Shown here: positions 40,759 to 49,325 of the stretch, one piece after another
Position numbering within the stretch: the first letter of the stretch is position 1
Layout of the letters: each line of letters opens with the position of its first letter
Assembly: GCA_016716965.1 (NCBI GenBank)
Contig: JADJUP010000056.1
Coordinates: 234,507 to 298,506, forward strand
Direction: 5' to 3'
DNA: 64,000 bases
DNA from: Sulfuritalea sp.
GTDB taxonomy: Bacteria; Pseudomonadota; Gammaproteobacteria; Burkholderiales; Rhodocyclaceae
Notes under the pieces: model-generated
Database searches by the model: none
Told to the model about the DNA's origin: nothing
Seen by the model: only the letters and a program-made list of their open reading frames with translations
Translations under genes and position numbers: made by a program

Positions 40759-42810
40759 ATGGCCAAATACACCACCGAATCCATCCGCGCCGTTGCCCTC
40801 GTGGGCCACGGCGGCGCCGGCAAGACCTCGCTTGCCGAGGCCCTGCTGTTCAAGGCCGGCGCCATCCCGGCCAAGGGGATCGTGGAAAAGGGCAGCACCG
40901 TCTGCGATTTCGACGCGCAGGAAAAGTCTGCCGGGCATTCGCTGAATTCCGCGCTGGTGAATTTCGCCGCCGAGGGCGTGCATGTGCACCTGATCGATAC
41001 GCCGGGCTACCCGGATTTTGCCGGGCAGGCGATCGCCGCGCTGGCCGGCGTCGAAACCGCCATCGTGGTCGTCAATGCCCAGACCGGCATCGAACTGTCG
41101 ACCGAACGCATGATGCGTGCCGCCGCAGCCCGCGGCCTGGCGCGCATGATCGTGATCAACAAGATCGATGCCGACAATGTCGACCTGCCGGCGCTGGTCA
41201 ATGACATCCGCGAGCGTTTCGGCAAGCAGTGCCTGCTGCTCGACCTGCCGGCGCACGGCAGCAAGGACGTGGTCGAGGTGCTGGAACATGACGCCGGCGA
41301 CGCGGATTTCGATTCGGTCGCCCACGCCCATCGCGAGCTGATCGACCAGTTGGTCGAGGAAGACGAATCGCTGCTGGCCCGCTACCTGGAGGAAGGCAAG
41401 GACCCGAGCGCCGCCGACCTGCATGCGCCCTTCGAGAAGGCGCTGCGCTCCGGCCACCTGATTCCCATCCTGTTCACCTCGGCACGCAGCGGCGCCGGCA
41501 TCGGCGAACTGCTGCACGTGCTCGCTTCCCTCGCGCCCAACCCGACCGAGGGCAATCCGCCGCCCTTCTACAAGGGTGAGCCAGGGGATTCCACCGAACC
41601 ATTCGCCGCCGCGCCCGACGCGACGAAGCACGTGTTGGCGCATGTGTTCAAGGTTAACGTCGATCCCTACATGGGCAAGGTCGGCGTGTTCCGCGTGCAT
41701 CAGGGCACGGTGAAGAAGGACGCCCAGCTTTTCGTCGGCGACGGCAAGAAGCCGTTCAAGGTGGCGCACCTTTACCAGTTGCAGGGCAAGGACTACATCG
41801 AAGTCGACGAACTGCTGCCGGGCGACATCGGCGCCGTGGCCAAGGTCGAGGAAATCGATTTCGACGCCGTGCTGCACGATACCCACGACGAGGACCACAT
41901 CCACCTCAAGCCCCTGGAATTCCCCAGGCCGATGCAGGGCCTCGCCGTCGAAACCCGGCGCAAGGGCGACGAACAGCGCCTGTTCGACATCCTGCACAAG
42001 CTGGAACTGGAAGACCCCTGTTTCGCCGTCGAGCGCCATCCCACAACCCACGAGACCGTGATCCGCGGCCTCGGCGAAATGCATTTGCGCTACAAGCTGG
42101 AAAAAATGGCGACACAGTTCAAGCTGGAGCTCGATACCAGGCCGCCGCTGATCCCCTACCGCGAAACCATCACCGGCAACGCCGAGGGACATTGCCGGCA
42201 CAAGAAGCAGTCTGGCGGCGCCGGCCAGTTCGGCGAGGTGTACCTGAAGATCGAGCCGCTGGAACGCGGCACCGGTTTCGAGTTCGTCGACCACGTCAAG
42301 GGCGGCGCGATTCCCGGGGTCTTCATGAGCTCGGTCGAAAAGGGCGTGCGCCAGGCACTGGCCGACGGCGTCATCGCCGGGTTCCCGGCGCAGGACATCC
42401 GCGTCATCGTCTATGACGGCAAGACCCATGCGGTGGACGGCAAGGACGTCGCCTTCGTCACCGCCGGCCGCAAGGCCACCATCGAGGCCATCCGCGCCGC
42501 CAATCCGATCGTGCTGGAGCCCATCGTCACCATCGAGATCGTCGCCCCCGAGGCGGCGATCGGCGACCTCACCGGCGACCTCTCCAGCCGGCGCGGCCAC
42601 ATCACCGGCACCAACCCGCGTCCGGGCAACACGGCGGCGATCACCGGCGAGGTGCCGCTGGCGGAGATCACCGACTATGCCTCGCGCCTGAAATCGCTGA
42701 CCGGCGGCCAGGGCGCCTACAGCATCGAATTCGCCCGCCATGCCCAGGTCCCGCCGCAGATCCAGCAGAAGCTCGCGGCGGCCTTCCGGCCGAAGGAGGA
42801 GGAAGAGTAG
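40759..42810 (+). CDS. Elongation factor G-like protein (EF-G paralogue)
   Basis: 683 aa translational GTPase. G1 is GHGGAGKTS (residues 14-22), G3 DTPGYPDFAG, G4 NKIDADN. The switch I region (STVCDFDAQEKSAGHSLNSALVNF) is the EF-G2-like type, which lacks the canonical RGITI. Domains II-V follow (PHETVIRGLGEMHL; KKQSGGAGQFGEV). A canonical fusA would be expected in the str operon elsewhere, so this is a second, non-essential-type paralogue. Its role may be in ribosome recycling or stress, which is unproven. Confidence 0.88.
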   Translation: MAKYTTESIRAVALVGHGGAGKTSLAEALLFKAGAIPAKGIVEKGSTVCDFDAQEKSAGHSLNSALVNFAAEGVHVHLIDTPGYPDFAGQAIAALAGVETAIVVVNAQTGIELSTERMMRAAAARGLARMIVINKIDADNVDLPALVNDIRERFGKQCLLLDLPAHGSKDVVEVLEHDAGDADFDSVAHAHRELIDQLVEEDESLLARYLEEGKDPSAADLHAPFEKALRSGHLIPILFTSARSGAGIGELLHVLASLAPNPTEGNPPPFYKGEPGDSTEPFAAAPDATKHVLAHVFKVNVDPYMGKVGVFRVHQGTVKKDAQLFVGDGKKPFKVAHLYQLQGKDYIEVDELLPGDIGAVAKVEEIDFDAVLHDTHDEDHIHLKPLEFPRPMQGLAVETRRKGDEQRLFDILHKLELEDPCFAVERHPTTHETVIRGLGEMHLRYKLEKMATQFKLELDTRPPLIPYRETITGNAEGHCRHKKQSGGAGQFGEVYLKIEPLERGTGFEFVDHVKGGAIPGVFMSSVEKGVRQALADGVIAGFPAQDIRVIVYDGKTHAVDGKDVAFVTAGRKATIEAIRAANPIVLEPIVTIEIVAPEAAIGDLTGDLSSRRGHITGTNPRPGNTAAITGEVPLAEITDYASRLKSLTGGQGAYSIEFARHAQVPPQIQQKLAAAFRPKEEEE

Positions 42811-42991
42811 TCCCGCGCAGGGTTGGCGCCAGCGCGACGGCGCCTTGCATCGATTTTCCGCGCGATCGCACCTGCGCAACGGGTCAGGCGACCGGGGTGA
42901 TCCGGACCACCCGGACTACGGTCATGCCGACGGGGTCGGAGCGCGTGCCCGCATGATCATTGCGCCGGGGTGCGATTCCGGTGTCGCGTCA
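42811..42991. other. Intergenic region between convergent genes
   Basis: 180 bp between the EF-G-like gene and the minus-strand Met-rich gene. It contains GC-rich imperfect inverted repeats (CCGGGGTG near 42894, CCACCCGG near 42909) without a T-run. A degenerate match to the dispersed repeat lies on the minus strand near 42824-42849. No gene seen. Confidence 0.4.
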
Positions 42992-43456
42992 TCATTGCGC
43001 GGGCTTGGCGGGGCCGCCCGCCGCGATTCCCGGACGGCCATGCATCATCATTTGCATCATGTCCATGCGTTTTTCCATCGAGTCCATGCGCCTGGCGATC
43101 ATGTCCGCGTAACCCGCCGTTCCTTGATTGCCCATCATGCCGGGACCGCCCGTCATTCCCGGACCGCCCATCATGCCGGGACCGCCCATCATGCCGCCGC
43201 CCATGGGACAGCCGGCATTGTTGTCGGTCATCATCGTCTGCATGTCCTGCATCTGCGCGTTCATGAGCGCAATGCGTGCCTGGGGATCGGCGGTGGTCCG
43301 CATCGCGGCCATGCGGGCCTGCATGGCCTGCATCCTGTCCTGCGCCTGGCGTTGCGCACTGTCATCGGTCGTCTTGTCGGCGGCGGACAGGGCCAGCGGA
43401 GCCGCCAGACTGGCGGCAACGAGAAGGACCAGGGTTTTGTGCGAAAAAGATTTCAT
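42992..43456 (-). CDS. Met/Gly-rich periplasmic protein, probable metal-binding
   Basis: 154 aa from the ATG at 43456 (MKSFSHKTLVLLV), with AAGGAAG upstream. A signal peptide (about residues 1-24, ending LALSAAD) is followed by a helix rich in Gln and Met (RMQAMQARMAAM), a Gly-Pro-Met repeat (GGPGMM units) and a Met-rich helix MEKRMDMMQMMMHG. Met clusters of this kind bind Cu(I) or Ag(I) in periplasmic copper proteins. It follows the DUF411 gene by 41 bases, probably in one transcript. No named family recognised. Confidence 0.75.
   Translation of the reverse strand: MKSFSHKTLVLLVAASLAAPLALSAADKTTDDSAQRQAQDRMQAMQARMAAMRTTADPQARIALMNAQMQDMQTMMTDNNAGCPMGGGMMGGPGMMGGPGMTGGPGMMGNQGTAGYADMIARRMDSMEKRMDMMQMMMHGRPGIAAGGPAKPAQ
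43131..43200 (-). repeat. Tandem repeat coding GGPGMM/GGPGMT units
   Basis: Three to four imperfect 18-bp units within the Met-rich gene, of the form CCGGGACCGCCC plus ATCATG on the plus strand. They make the coding sequence slippage-prone and set the number of Met pairs in the protein. Confidence 0.7.
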
Positions 43457-43497
43457 GATGGCTTCCTTTGTCAAATGGAGGATGACTTGGCGTTCGC

Positions 43498-43935
43498 TCA
43501 GTGGCGTGCGTAGGTGCTGGTGCGGCCATCCTTGCCGACCAGCAGGATTTCATAGGGGATCTTGCGTGCGTCATCCATGCCGGGCGCGCTCGCCGGCATT
43601 CCCGGCGAGACGAGGCCCCTGGCGCGCGGCTTTTCGGCCAGCAGGCGCTTCACATCGGCGGCCGGCACGTGGCCTTCGACCAGGTAGCCATTGACCTCGG
43701 CGGTATGGCAGGACCCGAGGGTTTCAGGTACGCCGAGGCGGGTCTTGTGGGCGGCAACATTTTCGGTCTCGATGGTGACCACCGGGAAACCGCTGGACTT
43801 CATGTGCTCGACCCATTTTCCGCAGCAACCGCAGCTCGGGCTCTTGTACACCGTCACCGTCGGCAAGGGCGCCGCCGCCCAGGCCATGGGGGCCAGCAGC
43901 GAAAGGAAAACGGCGACGCGGGCTAATGATTTCAT
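43498..43935 (-). CDS. DUF411 domain periplasmic protein (copper-associated)
   Basis: 145 aa from the ATG at 43935 (MKSLARVAVFL). A signal peptide ends AWAA near residue 21. The DUF411 core has the CGCC motif (YKSPSCGCCGKWVEHMK), SCHTAEVNGYLVEGHVPAADVKRLL and PGMPASAPGMD. DUF411 proteins are commonly found with copper resistance genes. A palindromic operator-like site lies 65-84 bases upstream. Confidence 0.9.
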   Translation of the reverse strand: MKSLARVAVFLSLLAPMAWAAAPLPTVTVYKSPSCGCCGKWVEHMKSSGFPVVTIETENVAAHKTRLGVPETLGSCHTAEVNGYLVEGHVPAADVKRLLAEKPRARGLVSPGMPASAPGMDDARKIPYEILLVGKDGRTSTYARH

Positions 43936-43999
43936 TTGCGGCTCCTTGATGTAGACAAGGCCAGTATCCGCCTCCGATTCCGACAACATGCTGACGCCG

Positions 44000-44019
44000 G
44001 GATGACATTTCTGTCATCC
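44000..44019. promoter_or_regulatory. CusR/CopR-type palindrome upstream of the DUF411 gene
   Basis: GGATGACA-TTTC-TGTCATCC, a perfect 8-bp inverted repeat with the 4-base centre TTTC. The site in front of cusR has the same centre and near-identical arms (TTACA/TGTAA against TGACA/TGTCA). The spacing and the TNACATTTCTGTNA core resemble known copper-responsive cop boxes. Confidence 0.7.
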
Positions 44020-44028
44020 GCGGCACCG

Positions 44029-44508
44029 TCAATGCTTGTGGTCCATATGCCCGTCCTTGGCCGCTGCCGCGGGAGCCATCGGCGCCAGCGGAGTGAAACG
44101 CGCCTGTTCGGCCGGTTTGCCGGCCATGGTGACCGAGACCACGGCCTTCATGTCGGGGGTCGATGCGTATTTGCCGACGCCCTTGAGTCGGTTGTCGCCG
44201 TCCGGGACCAGCGTGACGCTGGCTTTCAGCTTGCCGGAAAGGATGGTTGCCGTTCCGCCGGCGCCGACTGTCGAGATTTTCGCTCCGGCATGGTCTGTGA
44301 CAAACACGACGACCGGATTCTCCTTGACGTCCTTGCTATCCCCGGCAACGACGAGTTCGAAGTGATAGACACCGGCCATGCGCAACTGGCCGCCGTTGGG
44401 CGCCTTTTGCGTGTCGAGCACTTCGTCGCTGTGGGCCAGCACGGCCGGGGCGGTCATGGCGGTGATGAGCGTTGCAGCGGTCAGGATCAGGGCGTTCAGG
44501 GCTTTCAT
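44029..44508 (-). CDS. Periplasmic protein with His-rich C-terminus, metal-efflux associated
   Basis: 159 aa, signal peptide ending VLAHSDEV near residue 25. The middle is beta-rich (YHFELVVAGDSKDVKENPVVVFVTDHAGAKI, ASVTLVPDGDNRLKG), like small Cu-pump-associated domains. The end is DGHMDHKH, a likely metal site. Last gene of the minus-strand pump operon, 25 bases after the RND gene. It contains dispersed repeat copy H coding VGAGGTA. Function unknown; a periplasmic metallochaperone is possible. Confidence 0.7.
   Translation of the reverse strand: MKALNALILTAATLITAMTAPAVLAHSDEVLDTQKAPNGGQLRMAGVYHFELVVAGDSKDVKENPVVVFVTDHAGAKISTVGAGGTATILSGKLKASVTLVPDGDNRLKGVGKYASTPDMKAVVSVTMAGKPAEQARFTPLAPMAPAAAAKDGHMDHKH
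44249..44275 (+). repeat. Dispersed 27-bp repeat, copy H
   Basis: GCCGT, seven bases, then GCGCCGACTGTC; on the plus strand within the minus-strand His-rich protein gene. Confidence 0.65.
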
Positions 44509-44533
44509 CGGGTGTCTCCTTGGGTAAGCGGGA

Positions 44534-47500
44534 TTAGAAACTTTCCTTCGACTGGTCGGCCAGCAGGCGATCGAGTGCGGGTTTTCCCCACAGCCAGAAC
44601 ATCAGCGGCGTCAGCAGGGAATCGAGCAGCGTCGAACTGATCAGGCCGCCGAAGATCACCACCGCCACCGGGTGCAGCACTTCCTTGCCCGGGGCATCGG
44701 CCGATAGCAACAGCGGCATCAGGGCGAAGGCGGCGACCAGCGCGGTCATCAGGACCGGGGTCAGGCGTTCCAGCGAGCCGCGCACGATCATGGGCTGGCC
44801 GAACGTTTCGCCTTCGAAGGCGCACAGGTTGATGTAGTGGCTGATCTTGAGGATGCCGTTGCGCGTGGCAATGCCGGTCAGCGTAATGAAGCCGACCAGC
44901 GCCGCGACCGACAGCGGCTGCCCGGAGATCCACAGTGCGATCACGCTGCCGATCAATGCCAGCGGGATGTTGCCCATGATGATCAGGGTCAGGGCCGTCG
45001 AACGGTAGCGACTGTAGAGCACCATGAAGATCATGGCCAGCGACACGGCGGCGAGCAGCGCGATCAGCCGCGCCGCCTGTTCCTGCGCCTGGAACTGGCC
45101 TTCGAGGGCGGTGAAATAGCCATCCGGCAAAGGCCTGGCGGCGAGTTCGGCACGGATCTCCGCGATCACCTGCGACATGTCGCGGCCATTGGTGTTGGCG
45201 GAGAGCACGATGCGGCGGCGCGAGTTCTCGCGGCTGACCTGGTTCGGGCCGTCGCTTTCCTCCACGCTGGCGATGCGTGACAAGGGAACATGGCCGCCCG
45301 GCGTTTCGATCAGCAGGTCGGCCAGCGCCTGCGGGCTGCGCGCGCTTTCCGGCAGCCGCACCAGGAGGTCGAAGCGCCGGTTGCCCTCGATGACCTGGGT
45401 GATCTGTTCGCCCTCGATCATCTGCTCCAGGCTGCGCAGCAGGTTGCCGGGGGCGACGCCGTAGCGCGCCGCCTGTTCGTAGTCGAGGCGGATCTTGACC
45501 TGCGGGATCAGCACCTGCTTCTCGATCTGCAAATCGGTGACGCCGGCGATCTTCGCCAGCCGCTCGCGCATGTCCGCGGCCAGGCCGCGCAGGGTGTCGA
45601 GGTCGTCGCCGTAGATTTTCAGCGCGATCTGCGCGCGCACCCCGGACAGCAGGTGGTCGAGGCGGTGCGAGATCGGCTGGCCGACGTTGGAGGCCGCCGG
45701 CAAGCTGGCCAGGCGTAGCCGGATGTCGGCGATGATCTGTTCGCGGCTGCGGTCCGAGGCCTTGAGGTCCACGTCCATCTCGGTGTAATGCACGCCCTCG
45801 GCATGTTCGTCAAGTTCGGCGCGGCCGGTACGGCGGCCGAGCTTGGTCACCTCGGGCACCTCGGCAACGAGTTGTTCGGCCAGCGTGCCGATGCGGTTGG
45901 ATTCGGCCAGCGAGGTGCCGGGATTTAGCAGCACATTTACGGTCAGCGTGCCTTCGTTGAACGGCGGCAGGAAGGAGCGCGGAAAGAAGGGCACGCTCGC
46001 CGCGACGATCACCACCAGCGCCAGCGCGCCGGCCAGCAGGCCGCGCGCATGGCCGAAGGACCACCGCAGCAGCTTCGCGTCCTGGCGCTTGAGCCAGGTC
46101 ACCAGCGGGCTGTCCCCGGCGTGCAGCTGCTTCATGCGCGGCAGCAGGTAGTAGGCCATCACCGGCGTCAGCGTCACCGAGACGACCATGCTGGCGAGAA
46201 TGGACACGATGTAGGCCACACCCAAGGGAGTGAACAACCGGCCCTCGATGCCCGGCAGCACGAACAGCGGCACGAACACCAGCACGATGATCACCGTGGC
46301 ATAGACGATGGCCGAGCGCACTTCCAGGGTCGCCGCGGCTATCACCTCGGCTACCGGGCGCGGCGTCGCCGCCGTGCGGTTCAGCTTGAGCCGGCGCAGC
46401 ACGTTCTCGACGCCGACCACGGCATCATCCACCAGTTCGCCGATGGCGATCGCCAGGCCGCCCAGCGTCATGGTGTTGATTGACAGGCCGAAGTAATGGA
46501 AGACCAGCGCGGTGGCCAACAGCGACACCGGAATTGCCATCAGCGAAATGATCGTGGTGCGTACGTTGAGCAGGAACAGGAACAGGATCACGGCGACCAG
46601 CATCGCGCCGTCGCGCAGGGCCTCTTCGACATTGCCCACCGAATGCTCGATGAAGTCGGCCTGCTTGAACAGGAAGGACGGCGCGGCAATGCCCTGCGGC
46701 AGGCTCCTGCCGAGTTCGGCGATCGCCTTTTCCACTTCGCGGGTCAGGGTCACGCTGTCGGCGGCCGGCTGCTTCTGCACCGACAGGATCACCGCCGGCT
46801 TGCCCATGTAGCTGCCGTCGCCGCGCTTGATGGCCGGCGCCAGTTTCACGTCGGCGAGCTGCCTGAGCAGGATAGTCTGGCCGTTCTTGACCGCCACCAC
46901 CAGGTTCTGCAGATCCTCGATGCGGGAACTGCGGCCGATCTGTCGGATCAGCCATTCGCGGCCCTGGGCTTCGAGGAAGCCGCCGCTGGTATTGGCGCCG
47001 AAGTCGCGCAGCGCGGCTTCGAGTTTCTCCCGCTCGATGCCCAGCGCCTGCAACTGCGCGGGCTTCAGTTCGACGCGATACTGCCGGACTTCGCCGCCGA
47101 TGGGTATCACCTGGGCGACGCCGGGAATGGTCAGCAGGCGCGGCCGCATGACCCAGTCGGCATACTCGCGGACGGCCATCGGACTGACCCTGGCCGGATC
47201 CGCCGGGATGGCGATGAGCAGGATCTCGCCCATGATCGACGAAATGGGCCCCAACTGCGGCACGATGCCCGGCGGCAGTTGTTCGCGCACCAGGTTCAGG
47301 CGCTCGGCGACCTGTTGCCGGTTGCGATAGATGTCGGAGCCCCACTCGAATTCGACATAGATGATCGACAGGCCGATGCCCGACACCGAGCGCACGCGCG
47401 TCACGCCGGGCATGCCGTTCATGCTCGATTCGACCGGAAACGTCACCAGTTGCTCGACCTCCTCCGGCGCCATGCCGCCGGCCTCGGTCATCAGCGTCAC

Positions 47501-47638
47501 CGTCGGCTTGTTGAGGTCGGGAAAAACGTCGACCGGCATCTGGCGCAGCGTGATCGCACCGTAGATGATCAGCAGCAGCGACACGCCGAGGACGATCAGG
47601 CGCTGCCTGAGCGCGGTGTGGATGATGAAGTCGAACAT
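44534..47638 (-). CDS. Heavy-metal efflux RND permease (CusA/CzcA family)
   Basis: 1034 aa HME-type pump. The family N-terminus (MFDFIIHTALRQRLIVLGVSLLLI) and RND repeats are clear. The TM4 signature reads AIGELVDDAVVGVEN, unlike both CzcA (DFGxxVDGAV) and CusA (AMVDAAIVMIEN) as I know them, so the metal cannot be read directly. The periplasmic loop TGRAELDEHAEGVHYTEMDV is typical of a third HME branch. Copper or silver is suggested by the neighbours. Placed after the adaptor with a gap of 3 bases. Confidence 0.92.
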   Translation of the reverse strand: MFDFIIHTALRQRLIVLGVSLLLIIYGAITLRQMPVDVFPDLNKPTVTLMTEAGGMAPEEVEQLVTFPVESSMNGMPGVTRVRSVSGIGLSIIYVEFEWGSDIYRNRQQVAERLNLVREQLPPGIVPQLGPISSIMGEILLIAIPADPARVSPMAVREYADWVMRPRLLTIPGVAQVIPIGGEVRQYRVELKPAQLQALGIEREKLEAALRDFGANTSGGFLEAQGREWLIRQIGRSSRIEDLQNLVVAVKNGQTILLRQLADVKLAPAIKRGDGSYMGKPAVILSVQKQPAADSVTLTREVEKAIAELGRSLPQGIAAPSFLFKQADFIEHSVGNVEEALRDGAMLVAVILFLFLLNVRTTIISLMAIPVSLLATALVFHYFGLSINTMTLGGLAIAIGELVDDAVVGVENVLRRLKLNRTAATPRPVAEVIAAATLEVRSAIVYATVIIVLVFVPLFVLPGIEGRLFTPLGVAYIVSILASMVVSVTLTPVMAYYLLPRMKQLHAGDSPLVTWLKRQDAKLLRWSFGHARGLLAGALALVVIVAASVPFFPRSFLPPFNEGTLTVNVLLNPGTSLAESNRIGTLAEQLVAEVPEVTKLGRRTGRAELDEHAEGVHYTEMDVDLKASDRSREQIIADIRLRLASLPAASNVGQPISHRLDHLLSGVRAQIALKIYGDDLDTLRGLAADMRERLAKIAGVTDLQIEKQVLIPQVKIRLDYEQAARYGVAPGNLLRSLEQMIEGEQITQVIEGNRRFDLLVRLPESARSPQALADLLIETPGGHVPLSRIASVEESDGPNQVSRENSRRRIVLSANTNGRDMSQVIAEIRAELAARPLPDGYFTALEGQFQAQEQAARLIALLAAVSLAMIFMVLYSRYRSTALTLIIMGNIPLALIGSVIALWISGQPLSVAALVGFITLTGIATRNGILKISHYINLCAFEGETFGQPMIVRGSLERLTPVLMTALVAAFALMPLLLSADAPGKEVLHPVAVVIFGGLISSTLLDSLLTPLMFWLWGKPALDRLLADQSKESF

Positions 47639-47641
47639 GGC

Positions 47642-48787
47642 TTAACGGACTTGGGACAGCAGGCCCGCGCCCTCGATGACCACGCGATCGCCCTCGTGGA
47701 GGCCCTCGGTAATGGCCATGTTGGCCGCATCGAGGGCCTGGACTCGCACCTTGCGCGCAACGAAGCGCTCGGCGTCCGTATGCACCCATACCGCCGTCTC
47801 GCCAGCGCCGACTCTTGTCAGCGCCGCGCGCGGCACCGCCGCGCCCTTGAGCTCGTGCGCCGTGCGCACCATCACCTTGACCGGCTGGCCGACGGCCACC
47901 ATCGAGCTGGCCGAAATGATGCGGAACAGGAGCGGCAGCGCCTGTTCCCGCAACTGGCGGCCGCCGCCGACGTAGTTGAGTTGCAGCGCGGTTTGCCCCG
48001 CCAGCGCGCTGGCCGAAATCAGGCTCGCGCCGATGCCCGGATCGTAGGCCAGCGCCTCGACGGCAAGGTGCTCGGGATCGACGATCTCGAACAGGACTTC
48101 CCTGGCGTCGACGATCTGGCCGGCCACCAGGTGGTGCGAGGCGCTGATCACCCCCGCCCCCGGCGCCAGCAATGGTTCGGCGCCATCGATGCTGGCGCTG
48201 ACGTAGGCGCGGCGCTTTTGCAGCGCCCCCTGCTCGATACGCGCCGCCTCGATTTCCTTTTGCGGCACGGCGCCTTCGAGTTGCTCGAAGCGCTTCACGC
48301 GTCCGTCGGCAATCGCCAGTTGGGCTTCCAGTTCGGCCAGCTGCGCCTTCTGGTTGCCGCGTTCGATGGCGCCGACCGCCGGGCGCAGCCAGGCCAGCAC
48401 TTCACCCTTGGCCACCTTGCGGCCCGGCGTCGGCATGCCCTTGGGGCCGGGCATCACGCTACCGGCAAACGGAGCCTGGACGCGGCCGCCGGTGTTCGGG
48501 TCGGCAATGATCTTGCCATTGAGTTCGATCGTCGCGGCGAGATCGCCGATGCGTGCCGGCTGGGTGCGAATGCCAAGCTGGCGCTGCACCGGCTTGGGCA
48601 CGAACAGGCTGCCATCTGCCAGGCGCTGCAGCGCGGCCGGTGCGCCGGCGGTGCCGCGCGCCGGGGTCGTCGATGCGGCTTTCCCGGCGTCCTGGCTGTG
48701 ATCCTCGTCGCCATGGGCCAGCGCGCCGTTCACCATAAATGCCAGCGTTGCCGTGAAGAGCAGGCCGCGCAAGTTCGTTCCCGTCAT
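47642..48787 (-). CDS. RND efflux periplasmic adaptor (CusB/HlyD-like)
   Basis: 381 aa. The signal peptide (residues 1-24) ends ALAHGDEDHSQD, giving a His/Asp-rich mature N-terminus that may bind metal. The barrel-sandwich segments (IIADPNTGGRVQAPFAGSVMPGP; GVISASHHLVAGQIVDAREVLFEIVD) are present. Ends ITEGLHEGDRVVIEGAGLLSQVR. Carries dispersed repeat copy C coding VGAGETA. Confidence 0.9.
   Translation of the reverse strand: MTGTNLRGLLFTATLAFMVNGALAHGDEDHSQDAGKAASTTPARGTAGAPAALQRLADGSLFVPKPVQRQLGIRTQPARIGDLAATIELNGKIIADPNTGGRVQAPFAGSVMPGPKGMPTPGRKVAKGEVLAWLRPAVGAIERGNQKAQLAELEAQLAIADGRVKRFEQLEGAVPQKEIEAARIEQGALQKRRAYVSASIDGAEPLLAPGAGVISASHHLVAGQIVDAREVLFEIVDPEHLAVEALAYDPGIGASLISASALAGQTALQLNYVGGGRQLREQALPLLFRIISASSMVAVGQPVKVMVRTAHELKGAAVPRAALTRVGAGETAVWVHTDAERFVARKVRVQALDAANMAITEGLHEGDRVVIEGAGLLSQVR
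47793..47819 (+). repeat. Dispersed 27-bp repeat, copy C (inside the cusB-like gene)
   Basis: GCCGT, seven bases, then GCGCCGACTCTTG; complement codes TRVGAGETA in the adaptor. Confidence 0.75.
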
Positions 48788-48788
48788 C

Positions 48789-49325
48789 TCAGAATCCCCC
48801 TGCCTTGCGGCGTCGAATCACCAGCAGGGCGCCTGCCGCCAACAGCAGCAGTGCGGCGACAATCCAGGTCGCGCGCCGGCGCCAGTCATGCGCAACCGCG
48901 TCCGTCACTACCGGCTGCGAAGTGTCCAGGGTTGCGCTGAGCAGGTCGGCGGTATCGCCGGCTTCGATGCTGATGGTCAGTGCATGTTTGGCCGGCGGCA
49001 GGGTCGACGCAAGATCCATCACGTAGGTGCCGGGCGCGGCCTCGCCGGCAAGGCCTTTCAGTCCCGCGCCCTCGATTTCCACTTTGGCTTTCGCGACAGG
49101 TTCGTTGCTGGCAAAGCGATCGACATAGACCACCAGATGCTTGCCTTCGAGGATGGCCACCAACTCGAAATCCTCGGTGGCGGCTACCGCCCGCGGCGCG
49201 CTGGCGGTGACCGGGACCGGAGCCGGTGCCGATCCCGCGTGCGTATGCCCGTCGCTGGCGTCGCCGCCGGCCCATGCGGGAACGGCGATGGCGGCCGCCA
49301 GGAAAAGTGCTCGTGCTTGCATCAT
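48789..49325 (-). CDS. Membrane-anchored periplasmic protein of the metal-efflux operon
   Basis: 178 aa. A signal peptide ends AWAGGDASDGHTHAGS; the beta-rich domain (EDFELVAILEGKHLVVYVDRFASNEPVAKAKVEIEGAG ... GTYVMDLASTLPPAKHALTISIEAGDTADLL) resembles an Ig-like fold; the C-terminal helix (ATWIVAALLLLAAGALLVI) ends in positive residues RRRKAGG. The stop is one base before the adaptor start, and its start overlaps the stop of the TolC-like gene. Such proteins occur between cusC- and cusB-type genes in betaproteobacteria; function unknown. Confidence 0.75.
   Translation of the reverse strand: MMQARALFLAAAIAVPAWAGGDASDGHTHAGSAPAPVPVTASAPRAVAATEDFELVAILEGKHLVVYVDRFASNEPVAKAKVEIEGAGLKGLAGEAAPGTYVMDLASTLPPAKHALTISIEAGDTADLLSATLDTSQPVVTDAVAHDWRRRATWIVAALLLLAAGALLVIRRRKAGGF

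Noticed and set aside
43131..43200. Possible CRISPR-like array from the regular 18-bp units
   Set aside because: The units are contiguous, in frame and code GGPGMM repeats; there are no spacers and no cas genes.
46496..48940. Plus-strand open frame of 814 codons opposite the metal pump genes
   Set aside because: Antisense shadow of the permease and adaptor; no recognisable motif.
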